Shown piece by piece: positions 7,406-13,795 of a stretch of 13,795 nt of DNA. The notes under the pieces were generated by a model. It saw nothing but the letters and a program-made list of their open reading frames with translations. It did no database searches and was not told where the DNA came from. This DNA comes from JASHVB01 sp036489395 (GTDB lineage: Bacteria; Pseudomonadota; Alphaproteobacteria; Acetobacterales; Acetobacteraceae). The stretch is taken from assembly GCA_036489395.1 (NCBI GenBank), contig DASXFW010000300.1:1-13795 (forward strand), written 5' to 3'. Within the stretch, counting starts at the first letter, position 1. Each line of letters starts with the position of its first letter. The position numbers and the translations under genes were made by a program.

Positions 7406-8109
7406 CCGGCGCCGTCGAAATTCGCATCGAAAGCCTGATTGACGGCGCCAGGCGGGCGGCGGGCACGGTTGCGGTCATCGATGTGCTTCGCGCATTCACC
7501 ACCGCCGCGGTCGCCTTCGAGAATGGCGCCACCCGCATCATCATGGTCGCGGATGTCGAGGAAGCCTTGCGACTCCGCGCCAGGGGTATCGGCCAGATCT
7601 GCATGGGCGAGGTCAAAGGCCGCGCACCGGAAGCATTCGACTTCGGCAATTCGCCGTTCGAGCTGTCCGGCGCCGACCTGCATGGCAAGACCATCATCCA
7701 GCGCACCAGCGCCGGCACTCAGGGCATCGTCGCCGCATCGGGTGCGGAACGTTGTTACGCTGCGGCGCTGGTCACGGCCGGCGCCACCGCGCGTGCCATG
7801 CTGGCAACGCGTCCGGCTTGCATGACATTGGTCGCCATGGGGCTGGACGGCGGCAGCAGGACCGACGAAGACGAACTATGCGCCCTGCATCTTCGTAATC
7901 TGCTGCAAGGCCGCCCGGGCGACGCCGAGGCAGTACGGCGCCTCGTCCGCGCGGGCGGCGAAGCGATGAAGTACCGTGACGCGTCCCGCCGTCACCTGCA
8001 TCCGGAAGATTTGGATATCGCCGTCGATGTCGATCGCTACGATTTCGCCATCCGCGTCGATATCGAGGACGGTCGTCCGGCCGCCTGGCGCGAAAACCCC
8101 GCGTCATGA
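7402..8109 (+). CDS. ComB-family 2-phosphosulfolactate phosphatase-like protein
   Basis: In methanogens ComB removes phosphate from 2-phospho-3-sulfolactate during coenzyme M synthesis. Most bacterial relatives occur in organisms with no known coenzyme M pathway, so the true substrate here is unknown. The 235-residue product has the family landmarks AVIDVLRAFTTAA (24-36), CMGEVKGRAPEAFDFGNSP (67-85), IIQRTSAGTQG (98-108) and TDEDELCALHL (154-164). The start is taken as GTG 7402 because it overlaps the parC stop (GTGA), and the first strand VEIRIES follows at once; the open frame extends further upstream but only inside parC. Coupling with parC translation is likely. The length matches the family's usual size of about 230-250 residues. 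It is followed after 10 nt by the MBL-fold hydrolase. Confidence 0.85.
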   Translation: MTGAVEIRIESLIDGARRAAGTVAVIDVLRAFTTAAVAFENGATRIIMVADVEEALRLRARGIGQICMGEVKGRAPEAFDFGNSPFELSGADLHGKTIIQRTSAGTQGIVAASGAERCYAAALVTAGATARAMLATRPACMTLVAMGLDGGSRTDEDELCALHLRNLLQGRPGDAEAVRRLVRAGGEAMKYRDASRRHLHPEDLDIAVDVDRYDFAIRVDIEDGRPAAWRENPAS

Positions 8110-8119
8110 CGAGGCAGCC

Positions 8120-8851
8120 TTGGCGATCACCATAACCCTCAACGGCGTCGGCGAAGCGTTCGACCCGGACGAGCCCAATTCCTCGGCGCTGGTCGAGGCG
8201 AGCGGCTTCACCCTGCTGATCGACTGCGGTCACTCCGCCGTCCGTGCGCTGTGGCAGCGCCGCATGGACCCCGATCAGATCGATGCGATCTACCTGACGC
8301 ACCATCACGCCGACCATGTGCTCGGGTTGGTGCCGTTGCTGGACCGTTTCGGTTTCGCCGGACGCCGCCGCGCGCTTGCGATCCACACCACGCAATGGGG
8401 CATCGGCCACCTGCGCAAGTTGTTCGAAGTCGGCTTCGTGCGCGTCGATGAGAAAAGCCCGTTCCCGCTGGAGTTCCATGTTGCGACCGCCGGACAGGAT
8501 ATCGGCCCGTTTGCGGTGGACCTGGCACCCACCATCCATGCGGCGGCCACGCGCGCCATCATGCTCGGACTCGACGGACGGCAGTTTGCCTGGAGCGGTG
8601 ACGGGCGGCCGACCGGAGAGGCACGCGCCATGTACCGCCGCGCCGATCTGCTGATGCACGAGTGCTACGCGGCCAGCCCGGAACGCAACACGCCGTATCA
8701 CGCCGATCTGCCGATGGTCGCCACGATCGAGGGCGTGGAACGCATCGGACTCTACCACGTCGGCGTGGCGATGCGCGACGAGGTGCGGCGGAAGGTCGCC
8801 GGGGACAAGCGGCTGTTCTTTGCCGAGACCGGCATGATCCTTACGGTATGA
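8120..8851 (+). CDS. MBL-fold metallo-hydrolase (RNase Z/PhnP-like)
   Basis: This is a metallo-beta-lactamase-fold enzyme of 243 residues, probably binding two metal ions. The ligand set is visible: LTHHHADHVLG (59-69), giving H61, H63, D65 and H66; then TIH (H140), WSGDG (D161) and LYHVG (H213). The overall layout, with SGDG and LMHECY (178-183), resembles RNase Z, PhnP and related phosphodiesterases more than the beta-lactamases. No secretion signal is seen. There is no in-frame ATG near the 5' end. I chose TTG 8120 because GAGG lies at 8111-8114 with 5 nt spacing and the protein then begins MAITITLNGVGEAF, a typical first beta-strand. It is last in the recO-parC-ComB run. The substrate is unknown; pairing with the ComB-like phosphatase could mean a shared small phospho-compound, but that is speculation. 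Confidence 0.87.
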   Translation: MAITITLNGVGEAFDPDEPNSSALVEASGFTLLIDCGHSAVRALWQRRMDPDQIDAIYLTHHHADHVLGLVPLLDRFGFAGRRRALAIHTTQWGIGHLRKLFEVGFVRVDEKSPFPLEFHVATAGQDIGPFAVDLAPTIHAAATRAIMLGLDGRQFAWSGDGRPTGEARAMYRRADLLMHECYAASPERNTPYHADLPMVATIEGVERIGLYHVGVAMRDEVRRKVAGDKRLFFAETGMILTV

Positions 8852-8970
8852 ATACCGCGCCGGATGATCGGCTCTGCGCCGGTTCCTGCGACCCTGTCAT
8901 TGCGAGTTGGCCACCAGCAGGGAAGCCGACCCGCGCCTGGATGAAACGGCGTCGGCCGCTTGACGTAGGC

Positions 8971-9073
8971 TCCCCCCTCCCCTTGAGGGAGGGGTTGGGG
9001 GAGGGGTGCGTTCATCCACCGACCGCGGATGTACGCACCCCTCCCTCAACCCCTCCCTCAAGGGGAGGGGGGA
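8971..9073. repeat. Inverted repeat with 40-bp arms, C/G-rich
   Basis: The arms are 8971-9010 and 9034-9073, reverse complements at 39 of 40 positions, with a 23-nt loop (9011-9033). The sequence alternates runs of C and G, so it could form a strong stem or G-rich structures. Located 3' of two convergent operons, it could stop transcription from both sides, though no T tract follows. Confidence 0.88.
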
Positions 9074-9110
9074 ACCTTGTTTCTCGTTAGCAGCGAAGCG
9101 ACGCAGCGAA

Positions 9111-9146
9111 CTCGTTCGTGACAAGCCGCGGCTTGTCACGAACGAG
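9111..9146. repeat. Perfect 36-bp palindrome centred on ccgcgg
   Basis: The half-site ctcgttcgtgacaagccg is followed directly by its exact reverse complement, with no spacer. It lies in the right part of the composite element. A spacer-free palindrome of this length may be a hairpin or cruciform former, or the junction of two head-to-head repeat ends. Confidence 0.9.
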
Positions 9147-9187
9147 ATTGCTTCGGCCAAGCGGCCTCGCAATGACAGAAAACGCTG

Positions 9188-9493
9188 CTATCCGATCGCC
9201 TCCAGCAGATCGTCCGGCCCCACCCGCACGTTCACCGCGTCGCCCGCCGCCGCCCGCATAACGAAGCAAATCAGCACTGGCCCCGCATCGAGATGCACCA
9301 GCCCGACCTTCAGCGGCAGCCGCGGACGGAACGCCGGCTCGTTGCTGTGGTGCAGCGTGGTGCACGCCAGTACTTGGCCCGGCAAGGAATCCGCGGTCTC
9401 CCACGCCGCCCGATCCGACAGGCACGCACCGCAAAACTCGCGCGGTGGATATTGCGCGGCGCCGCAATCCGCACAGCGCTGCAACTTGATCAC
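9188..9493 (-). CDS. DUF35 zinc-ribbon / OB-fold protein, thiolase partner
   Basis: A 101-residue protein of the DUF35 (ChsH2-C-like) family. The rubredoxin-like zinc ribbon is CADC-x10-CGAC (Cys 7, 10, 21 and 24), with the signature YPPRE (15-19). The rest (about 25-101) fits a small beta-barrel OB fold. Family members bind thiolase-like or hydroxymethylglutaryl-CoA-synthase-like proteins and help shape their acyl-CoA site; in steroid side-chain breakdown such a domain partners the thiolase-like aldolase Ltp2. I start at GTG 9493, whose GTGA overlaps the thiolase stop by 4 nt, the usual sign of translational coupling. An ATG at 9523 would add 10 residues inside the thiolase gene and has no family support that I can see. 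The N-terminal helical extension found in many DUF35 proteins is missing. Confidence 0.87.
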   Translation of the reverse strand: MIKLQRCADCGAAQYPPREFCGACLSDRAAWETADSLPGQVLACTTLHHSNEPAFRPRLPLKVGLVHLDAGPVLICFVMRAAAGDAVNVRVGPDDLLEAIG

Positions 9494-10677
9494 GCGCGCC
9501 CCAGCACGGCAGCGGCGCTGCACAGACCGCGATCGTAATTGATCATGCCGAAGCCGCTGACCAACGCATGCCGGGCATTCGCCACCTGCCGTTCGGTCGC
9601 ATCTCCCAGCAACTGCCGCATCGCTTCCACAAGGCCCAGGTAACCACCCGCGGCTCCCGCCTGGCCCATCGACAACTGCCCGCCGCCGGTGTTGTGCGGG
9701 AAGCTGCCATCCACCGTGAAATCATGCCGCCGCACGAACGCCGGTCCGGCGCCGGCATCGCAAAACCCCAGCCCCTCGAACTGCAGCATCGAGATCACCG
9801 GGTAGTCGTCATAGGTCTGGACAAGCTGCACGTCTTTCGGCCCGATCCCCGCCTGTGACCACAGCGCGTCGCGGTCCATCGCCCAGCCGCCACGCAGCGC
9901 CACCGGATCGTCGGGAAACGCATTGTGCCGCTCGATCGCGCCCAACACGCGCACGAACTTCAGGCCCAGCGTGCGTGCCCGCGTCTCCGTCATCACCAGG
10001 AATCCGTCCGCACCGGCACAGGGCATGACGCAATCGAACAAATGATGCGGCTCGGCGATCGGCCGCGCCGCGAGGTAATCCGCCAGCGTCAATTCGCCGC
10101 GCAGCAATGCCAGCGGATTGCGCCGCGCATTCGTTCGCTGCGCCACCGCCAGCTTGCCGAAATCCTCGCGTGTCGCACCGGTCGCGCGCATGTAGGCGTC
10201 CGCGATCAGGGCGAAGCTCGCGTTCGGCCCACCGGCGCCATAGGGGTACACCGCATCGCGCGAGAACGTGCTGAACCCGGCGAGCAGGTCGCGGAAGCTG
10301 CGATCGTTCGCCGTATCGCCGGCGATGCAGGCGACGACCTCGGCATCGCCGGCCTGCACGGCCCGCGCCGCGCGCCGCAGTGCAACGATCCCGCACGCGC
10401 CGCCCATCGGCAGCCATTCCAGCACACGCGGCGACAGTCCCACCTGCTGGGTGAACGCCACCGCCGTGTCGGGCAGCAGCGTGAAGCTGGAGACGCACAG
10501 GCCGTCGATCGCGTGCCTGGCAACGCCGCTCGCGTCGATCAGCCGCCGCAGCGCGCGCGCCAGGAACCACGCCGCGCCGTGCTCGGACCGGCGGACATAA
10601 GGCTCCGTCACCGGACAGCACAGCACGACGCCGTCATAGGTCCGGGCAGACTTTGTCACCTGGTCGCGGGAGGACAT
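9490..10677 (-). CDS. Thiolase-like protein with non-canonical active site
   Basis: A 395-residue protein of the thiolase superfamily, nearest to SCP2-thiolase/Ltp-like bacterial proteins. The nucleophile region is GGACGIVALRRA (92-103), with candidate Cys95. The later motif HNTGGGQLSMGQAGAAGG (328-345) replaces the canonical GHPxGxSG, so the catalytic His is Gln339, and the C-terminal CxGxG is replaced by GLCSAAAV (384-391). It may therefore not be a standard beta-ketothiolase; a C-C lyase (retro-aldolase) or acyl-transfer role with its DUF35 partner is possible. Substrate is unknown. The start ATG 10677 was chosen for an AGGA just upstream (AGGAAGCATG); ATGs at 10698 and 10770 are possible but less plausible. 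It is divergent from ctpA, with 150 nt between the starts. Confidence 0.88.
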   Translation of the reverse strand: MSSRDQVTKSARTYDGVVLCCPVTEPYVRRSEHGAAWFLARALRRLIDASGVARHAIDGLCVSSFTLLPDTAVAFTQQVGLSPRVLEWLPMGGACGIVALRRAARAVQAGDAEVVACIAGDTANDRSFRDLLAGFSTFSRDAVYPYGAGGPNASFALIADAYMRATGATREDFGKLAVAQRTNARRNPLALLRGELTLADYLAARPIAEPHHLFDCVMPCAGADGFLVMTETRARTLGLKFVRVLGAIERHNAFPDDPVALRGGWAMDRDALWSQAGIGPKDVQLVQTYDDYPVISMLQFEGLGFCDAGAGPAFVRRHDFTVDGSFPHNTGGGQLSMGQAGAAGGYLGLVEAMRQLLGDATERQVANARHALVSGFGMINYDRGLCSAAAVLGRA

Positions 10678-10827
10678 GCTTCCTGTGCCTTGCCGCATTG
10701 GCGATCCCGTGACCAGAGGGCCCCCGGCTCGCCGTTGCGACCTTGCAAGAGGGTCACTGTCCCGCCACATGCGGTATTCCCGAGGTGGCCTAGACTGCTA
10801 ACGCAAACTCTGCTTTCCACACGGACC

Positions 10828-12216
10828 ATGAACCGGCGCAGCATACTTCTCCTGTCCGCAGCCTTCCTCACCGGCGCCTTCTTTGCCGGTCCCGCTGCTC
10901 ACGTTTTCGTGCCACGTCTCGCCGCGGCCTACGCCGACGTGCTGCCGCAATCCGACGACAGGGCCCGCGAGCTCGCGTTGTTCGGCGAGGTCATGGCGCG
11001 CGTCCAGGCCGACTACGTTCAGCCGGTCACCACCAAAGCGCTGATCGGCAACGCACTGAACGGCATGCTGTCCGGGCTCGATCCGCACAGCGGCTACCTC
11101 GATGCCAAGCAATGGCACGAGATGCAGGTGGAGACGCAAGGCCGGTTCGGCGGCCTCGGTATGACCGTCACGGGCGAGGACGGGCTGCTGAAAGTGGTCT
11201 CGCCGATCGACGGCACGCCCGCCTCGCGCGCCGGCATCAAGCCGGGCGACCTGATCACCGCGGTGGACGGCAAGACGATCGAGGGCCTGACCCTGACCGA
11301 GGCGGTGGACCGCCTGCGCGGCCCGCCCGACACCCAGGTGCACATCACGATCAAGCGCCAGGGCGATGCGAAACCGATCGAACTTACGCTGACGCGCGAA
11401 ATCATCCACATGCAGGTGGTGAAAAGCCAACGGTATGGCAACATCGGCTACGTCCGGCTGGCCGAGTTCAATGACGAAACCGATCGCGGCCTGCGCGATG
11501 CCATCGCCGTGTTCCGCAAGCAGGATGGCAGCAAGCTCGACGGCCTGATCCTGGACCTGCGCAACAATCCCGGCGGGCTGCTCGATCAGGCGGTGGCGGT
11601 CTCGGACGATTTCCTCACGTCCGGCAAGATCGTTTCCACCAAGGGACGCCAGCCCGACGATACGCAGGTCTGGCGCGCGCATGGCGGCGATATGCTGCAT
11701 GGGCTGCCGATCGTCGTGATGATCAACGACGGCTCTGCGTCGGCCAGCGAGATCGTATCCGGCGCGCTGCAGGACCATAACCGCGCGGTGCTGCTGGGCA
11801 CTCGCAGTTTCGGCAAGGGCTCGGTGCAAACCTTGTTCCCCTTGCGCAACGGTGGCGCCATCCGGCTGACCACCGCGCGGTATTACACGCCGGACGGGCG
11901 CTCGATTCAGGGCAAGGGGATCGAGCCGGATGTGGTGGTGCACGAGAGCGACAATCCGCAGCCGGAATTCGGCCCGGCGCATGAGTGGGATCTGAACAAC
12001 ACGATCAGCAATTCCGGCGGAGTCACCAACGTGTCGCCGCGGCGCTCCGATCTGCCGATCGCGGCCGGAATTCCCGAGAAGCCGCCGAAGGACTGGCCGA
12101 AATTGGACCCGGACAAGCCCGACACGGATTTCCAGTTGCATGAGGCGTTGATCCTGGCGCGGCGCATGGTCGCGGACGGCAATCTCGGGCAGCCAGTGCA
12201 GCGCGTCTCGCGCTAA
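10828..12216 (+). CDS. ctpA: Carboxyl-terminal processing peptidase, S41 family
   Basis: A periplasmic serine protease that trims or degrades proteins from the C-terminus; in proteobacteria such enzymes often act on cell-wall hydrolases. The 462-residue precursor starts with a signal-type segment (MNRRS then hydrophobic residues 6-28). A PDZ domain spans about 105-190 (RFGGLGMTV, then SRAGIKPGDLITAVDG). The S41 catalytic core follows: LDLRNNPGG (242-250), GSASASE (302-308) and SFGKGSVQ (327-334). By the 25-residue spacing known in E. coli Prc and plant D1 protease, the Ser/Lys dyad is S305/K330, with Q334 assisting. The C-terminal part from about 380 is Pro/Asp-rich. The ATG at 10828 begins the signal peptide; the Shine-Dalgarno site is weak. 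No adaptor gene or envC lies beside it, unlike many alphaproteobacterial ctpA loci. Confidence 0.94.
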   Translation: MNRRSILLLSAAFLTGAFFAGPAAHVFVPRLAAAYADVLPQSDDRARELALFGEVMARVQADYVQPVTTKALIGNALNGMLSGLDPHSGYLDAKQWHEMQVETQGRFGGLGMTVTGEDGLLKVVSPIDGTPASRAGIKPGDLITAVDGKTIEGLTLTEAVDRLRGPPDTQVHITIKRQGDAKPIELTLTREIIHMQVVKSQRYGNIGYVRLAEFNDETDRGLRDAIAVFRKQDGSKLDGLILDLRNNPGGLLDQAVAVSDDFLTSGKIVSTKGRQPDDTQVWRAHGGDMLHGLPIVVMINDGSASASEIVSGALQDHNRAVLLGTRSFGKGSVQTLFPLRNGGAIRLTTARYYTPDGRSIQGKGIEPDVVVHESDNPQPEFGPAHEWDLNNTISNSGGVTNVSPRRSDLPIAAGIPEKPPKDWPKLDPDKPDTDFQLHEALILARRMVADGNLGQPVQRVSR

Positions 12217-12230
12217 TCGCTGGTCCGATC

Positions 12231-12253
12231 ATGGCCGTGCCTGACCCGGCCAT
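12231..12253. other. Hairpin 14 nt after ctpA stop (7-bp stem)
   Basis: The arms atggccg (12231-12237) and cggccat (12247-12253) are perfect complements with a 9-nt loop. There is no following T tract, so it is only a weak terminator candidate for ctpA. The 206-nt gap it lies in also has a C/G-rich imperfect stem near 12287-12331 and a fragment resembling the 'cgtcatgccg' repeat at 12281-12290. Confidence 0.3.
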
Positions 12254-12407
12254 CTACGCACGGAAGGCCGAAGCGTAAATCGTCATGCCGGGGGGCGGTT
12301 TCGCGCCGTTAAGCGGCTGTTGCCCGCCCCGGATCTCCATGGAATACTGACCGGTAAGAAAGCCCACCATCGAGAACGGGCTCTCGCGCTGCCGTGTTTC
12401 ACCGGAC

Positions 12408-12415
12408 AGGAGGAG
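12408..12415 (+). promoter_or_regulatory. Strong Shine-Dalgarno site (AGGAGGAG)
   Basis: It ends 7 nt before ATG 12423 and is the best ribosome-binding site in the window. It fixes the start of the amidohydrolase gene and suggests independent, efficient translation. Confidence 0.85.
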
Positions 12416-12422
12416 ACAAGCC

Positions 12423-13544
12423 ATGGGTCGCGCCTACAACGTTATCGACGCTGACGGCCATATTCTGGAACCGCTGAATCTCTGGATCGATTACATCGAT
12501 CCGAAATACCGCGACGCCGCGCCGAAGCTGATCCGCGACGCCGACGGCAAGCAGCGGCTGCTGGTCGGGGATCAGGTGCTGGGCAGCAAGAAGGGCCTGG
12601 GCGCGCTGGGCGGCGTCGGTGCTCGCGACGGCACCGTGGTCGATGATGCGATGGAATACGAGCAAGGCAGGAAGGGCGGCTTCGATCCGCATGCCCGGAT
12701 TCCGGACATGGATCTGGATGGGATCGACGCGGCGTTCCTGTATCCCTCGATCGGCTTGTTCGCCGGTGCGGTGACCGATCCGCCGACCGCGGCGGCGATG
12801 GCGCGCGCGTACAACCGCTGGCTCGCGGATTACTGCAAGCCGTATCCGGACCGTTTGTTCGGCGTCGCGATGATCCCGATGCAGTCGGTCGATCTGGCGA
12901 TCGAGGAGATGCGTTATGCGCGTCAGGAGCTTGGGTTCCGCGGTGCATTCCTGCGGCCCAATCCCTACAACGGCAAGATGATCCATCATCCGGATTACGA
13001 ACCGTTCTGGACCGCGGCCGAGGAACTCGACATGTCGATCGGGTTCCATGAAGGCGGCAACAGCGGGATGGTGCAGGTCGGCATGGACCGTTTCGAGACG
13101 CGCGGTGCGCGGCACATCATCACCCACACGATGGAGATGATGCTGGCCTGCATGGCGGTGATCTGGGGCGGCGTGTGCGAACGGCATCCCAAGGTCCGCA
13201 TCGCATTCCTTGAGTCGGGCGGCGGCTGGATCGCGCCGTGGCTGGACCGCATGGACCGGCATTTCGACGATGTCGGGTTCAATGATTCGGGGCTGACGAC
13301 ACGGCCTTCCGAATTGTTCCGGCGCAACTGCTGGATCGCGTTCGAGCCGGTGGAAGGGTGCCTCGGCGCGCTGGTGGATTATGTCGGTCCGGACAAGATC
13401 CTGTGGGCGACGGATTATCCGCATCCGGACGGCTTCTTCCCCGGCGCTCCGGCGAAGGTGCGGGCGCTGCTCGGCAACGCACCGGCGGCGACGCAGGCGG
13501 CGGTGATGGCCGGCGGGGCGAAGGGGTTCTACGGGCTGCATTGA
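12423..13544 (+). CDS. Amidohydrolase-2 family metal-dependent hydrolase/decarboxylase
   Basis: A 373-residue TIM-barrel protein of the amidohydrolase superfamily, PF04909 (ACMSD/LigW/LigY-like) branch. The metal-site landmarks are IDADGHILEP (8-17), with D11 and H13 in place of the HxH of ACMSD; GFHEGG (207-212), H209; ITHTMEMM (233-240), H235; LESGGGWIAPWLDRMD (263-278); and ATDYPHPDG (329-337), D331. Related enzymes decarboxylate or hydrolyse aromatic acids and ring-cleavage products, but many close relatives with the DADGH motif have no assigned substrate. The start is fixed by the AGGAGGAG site. It stands alone after a 206-nt gap, so regulation is probably independent of ctpA. The length is normal and no key residue seems missing. 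The family is sure, the reaction is not. Confidence 0.9.
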   Translation: MGRAYNVIDADGHILEPLNLWIDYIDPKYRDAAPKLIRDADGKQRLLVGDQVLGSKKGLGALGGVGARDGTVVDDAMEYEQGRKGGFDPHARIPDMDLDGIDAAFLYPSIGLFAGAVTDPPTAAAMARAYNRWLADYCKPYPDRLFGVAMIPMQSVDLAIEEMRYARQELGFRGAFLRPNPYNGKMIHHPDYEPFWTAAEELDMSIGFHEGGNSGMVQVGMDRFETRGARHIITHTMEMMLACMAVIWGGVCERHPKVRIAFLESGGGWIAPWLDRMDRHFDDVGFNDSGLTTRPSELFRRNCWIAFEPVEGCLGALVDYVGPDKILWATDYPHPDGFFPGAPAKVRALLGNAPAATQAAVMAGGAKGFYGLH

Positions 13545-13691
13545 GGGGTTGGTTGCCAGGAGGCCGGGGGCGGCGTGGCTTGCCGTCCCCGGCGGAGGTC
13601 GTGCGCGCGGATGCTGGAAGGGAAGTGGCGCCGCAATTCGCACCGGAGTTGCGCTGGTTCCCATCCAACCTAAGGGCCCGCGGGGAAATAA

Positions 13692-13710
13692 CCGCGCCAG
13701 TTTGGCGCGG
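13692..13710 (-). terminator. Rho-independent terminator for a minus-strand gene beyond the window
   Basis: The perfect 8-bp stem ccgcgcca/tggcgcgg (13692-13699 and 13703-13710) has a 3-nt loop. On the minus strand it is followed immediately by TTATTT, a T-rich tract. It lies 147 nt past the amidohydrolase stop and would terminate a convergent gene entering from the right. On the plus strand no T tract follows. The interval 13545-13691 holds nothing else I recognise. Confidence 0.45.
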
Positions 13711-13725
13711 CAGCCACGCCTACAC

Positions 13726-13795
13726 CGTCATGCCGACGAAGGTCGGCATCCACGACTTCCTTGCTGCTTGCTGCAAAGTCGTGGATGCCGAGATC
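13726..13795. repeat. Dispersed inverted repeat, copy 2, cut by window end
   Basis: The left arm 13726-13754 matches the left arm of the copy at 3924-3952 in 27 of 29 positions. After a 25-nt spacer the right arm begins at 13780 (cgtggatgccga) and then departs from the expected sequence in the last bases before the window end. The spacer sequence differs from copy 1, showing that the arms, not the loop, are conserved. Confidence 0.85.

Larger units (their letters stand above)
8894..9178. repeat. Composite repeat element with 13-bp terminal inverted repeats
   Basis: The element of 285 bp begins with ctgtcattgcgag (8894-8906) and ends with its exact reverse complement (9166-9178). It contains the unit shared with 1-116 (8894-9009), a long inverted repeat (8971-9073) and a perfect palindrome (9111-9146). 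It fills the convergent gap between the MBL gene and the DUF35 gene (8852-9187), and there is no credible coding sequence in it. It is MITE-like in form, but I did not identify a target-site duplication or a parent transposase. Confidence 0.8.

Noticed and set aside
7976..8119. MBL gene starting at the in-frame ATG at 7976
   Set aside because: That would overlap the ComB-like gene by about 130 nt and add residues outside the MBL fold; TTG 8120 has a good ribosome-binding site and fits the first beta-strand.
8897..9172. Short open frames with PPTPPSRGGG-like peptides in 8897-9172 (both strands)
   Set aside because: They are translations of the C/G-rich inverted repeats, identical in style on both strands, with no ribosome-binding site.
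8894..9178. Possible CRISPR array
   Set aside because: Repeats are inverted, not direct, and there are no regularly spaced units or spacers and no cas genes.
10798..12141. 447-codon minus-strand open frame opposite ctpA
   Set aside because: ctpA has a signal peptide, PDZ domain and full catalytic dyad on the plus strand; the antisense frame has no motif.
12281..12331. Third copy of the 'cgtcatgccg' repeat or a terminator
   Set aside because: Only about 10 bases match the repeat and the C/G-rich stem is imperfect with no T tract, so it was not listed as a separate feature.
12399..13664. 421-codon minus-strand open frame opposite the amidohydrolase
   Set aside because: The plus-strand gene has a strong ribosome-binding site and complete metal motifs; the opposite frame is a shadow.

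Overview
This window reads as ordinary chromosomal DNA from a high-GC alphaproteobacterium. The best guess is Rhodospirillales/Acetobacteraceae. That guess rests on protein character, the adjacent recO-parC genes, a small coiled-coil gene ending in a GFHWL-type tail just upstream of recO, and dispersed 'gtcattgcgag' and 'cgtcatgccgac' repeats. It is inference, not a database match. I find ten intact protein genes, one probably frameshifted small gene and several dispersed repeats. There are no rRNA or tRNA genes, no CRISPR array and no transposase.

Layout. 1-202: a repeat fragment ending just upstream of an SDR-fold gene (203-895, +). 933-3773 (-): an envelope sugar pair transcribed right to left, with hldE (ADP-heptose synthesis) followed 9 nt later by a DLDEF-type glycosyltransferase. 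3774-4215: non-coding, with a hairpin and a 29-bp-arm inverted repeat. 4181-8851 (+): a tightly packed run consisting of a promoter, a probably frameshifted small gene, recO, parC, a ComB-family phosphatase and a metallo-beta-lactamase-fold hydrolase. Junctions overlap or are 10-23 nt apart, and the last two genes use GTG and TTG starts. 8852-9187: a composite repeat with 13-bp terminal inverted repeats, a 40-bp-arm inverted repeat and a perfect 36-bp palindrome. 9188-10677 (-): a thiolase-like gene overlapping a DUF35 zinc-ribbon/OB-fold gene by 4 nt. 10828-12216 (+): a ctpA-type S41 peptidase. 12423-13544 (+): an amidohydrolase-2 family gene with a strong Shine-Dalgarno site. 13545-13795: a likely terminator for a minus-strand gene beyond the window and a second copy of the 29-bp-arm repeat, cut by the window end.

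How the genes work together. hldE plus the glycosyltransferase fit lipopolysaccharide or other surface glycan assembly. recO (recombinational repair) and parC (decatenation) are housekeeping DNA-maintenance genes, probably co-transcribed with two hydrolases of unknown bacterial role. The thiolase/DUF35 pair, the SDR and the amidohydrolase look like accessory acyl-CoA or aromatic/lipid catabolism genes with unknown substrates.

I did not find a convincing new multi-gene system. The points most worth a second look are the leaderless, frameshifted gene upstream of recO, the nested repeat element and its inverted partner at the window start, and enzymes with non-canonical active sites (SDR with Phe for Tyr, thiolase with Gln for the GHP His).
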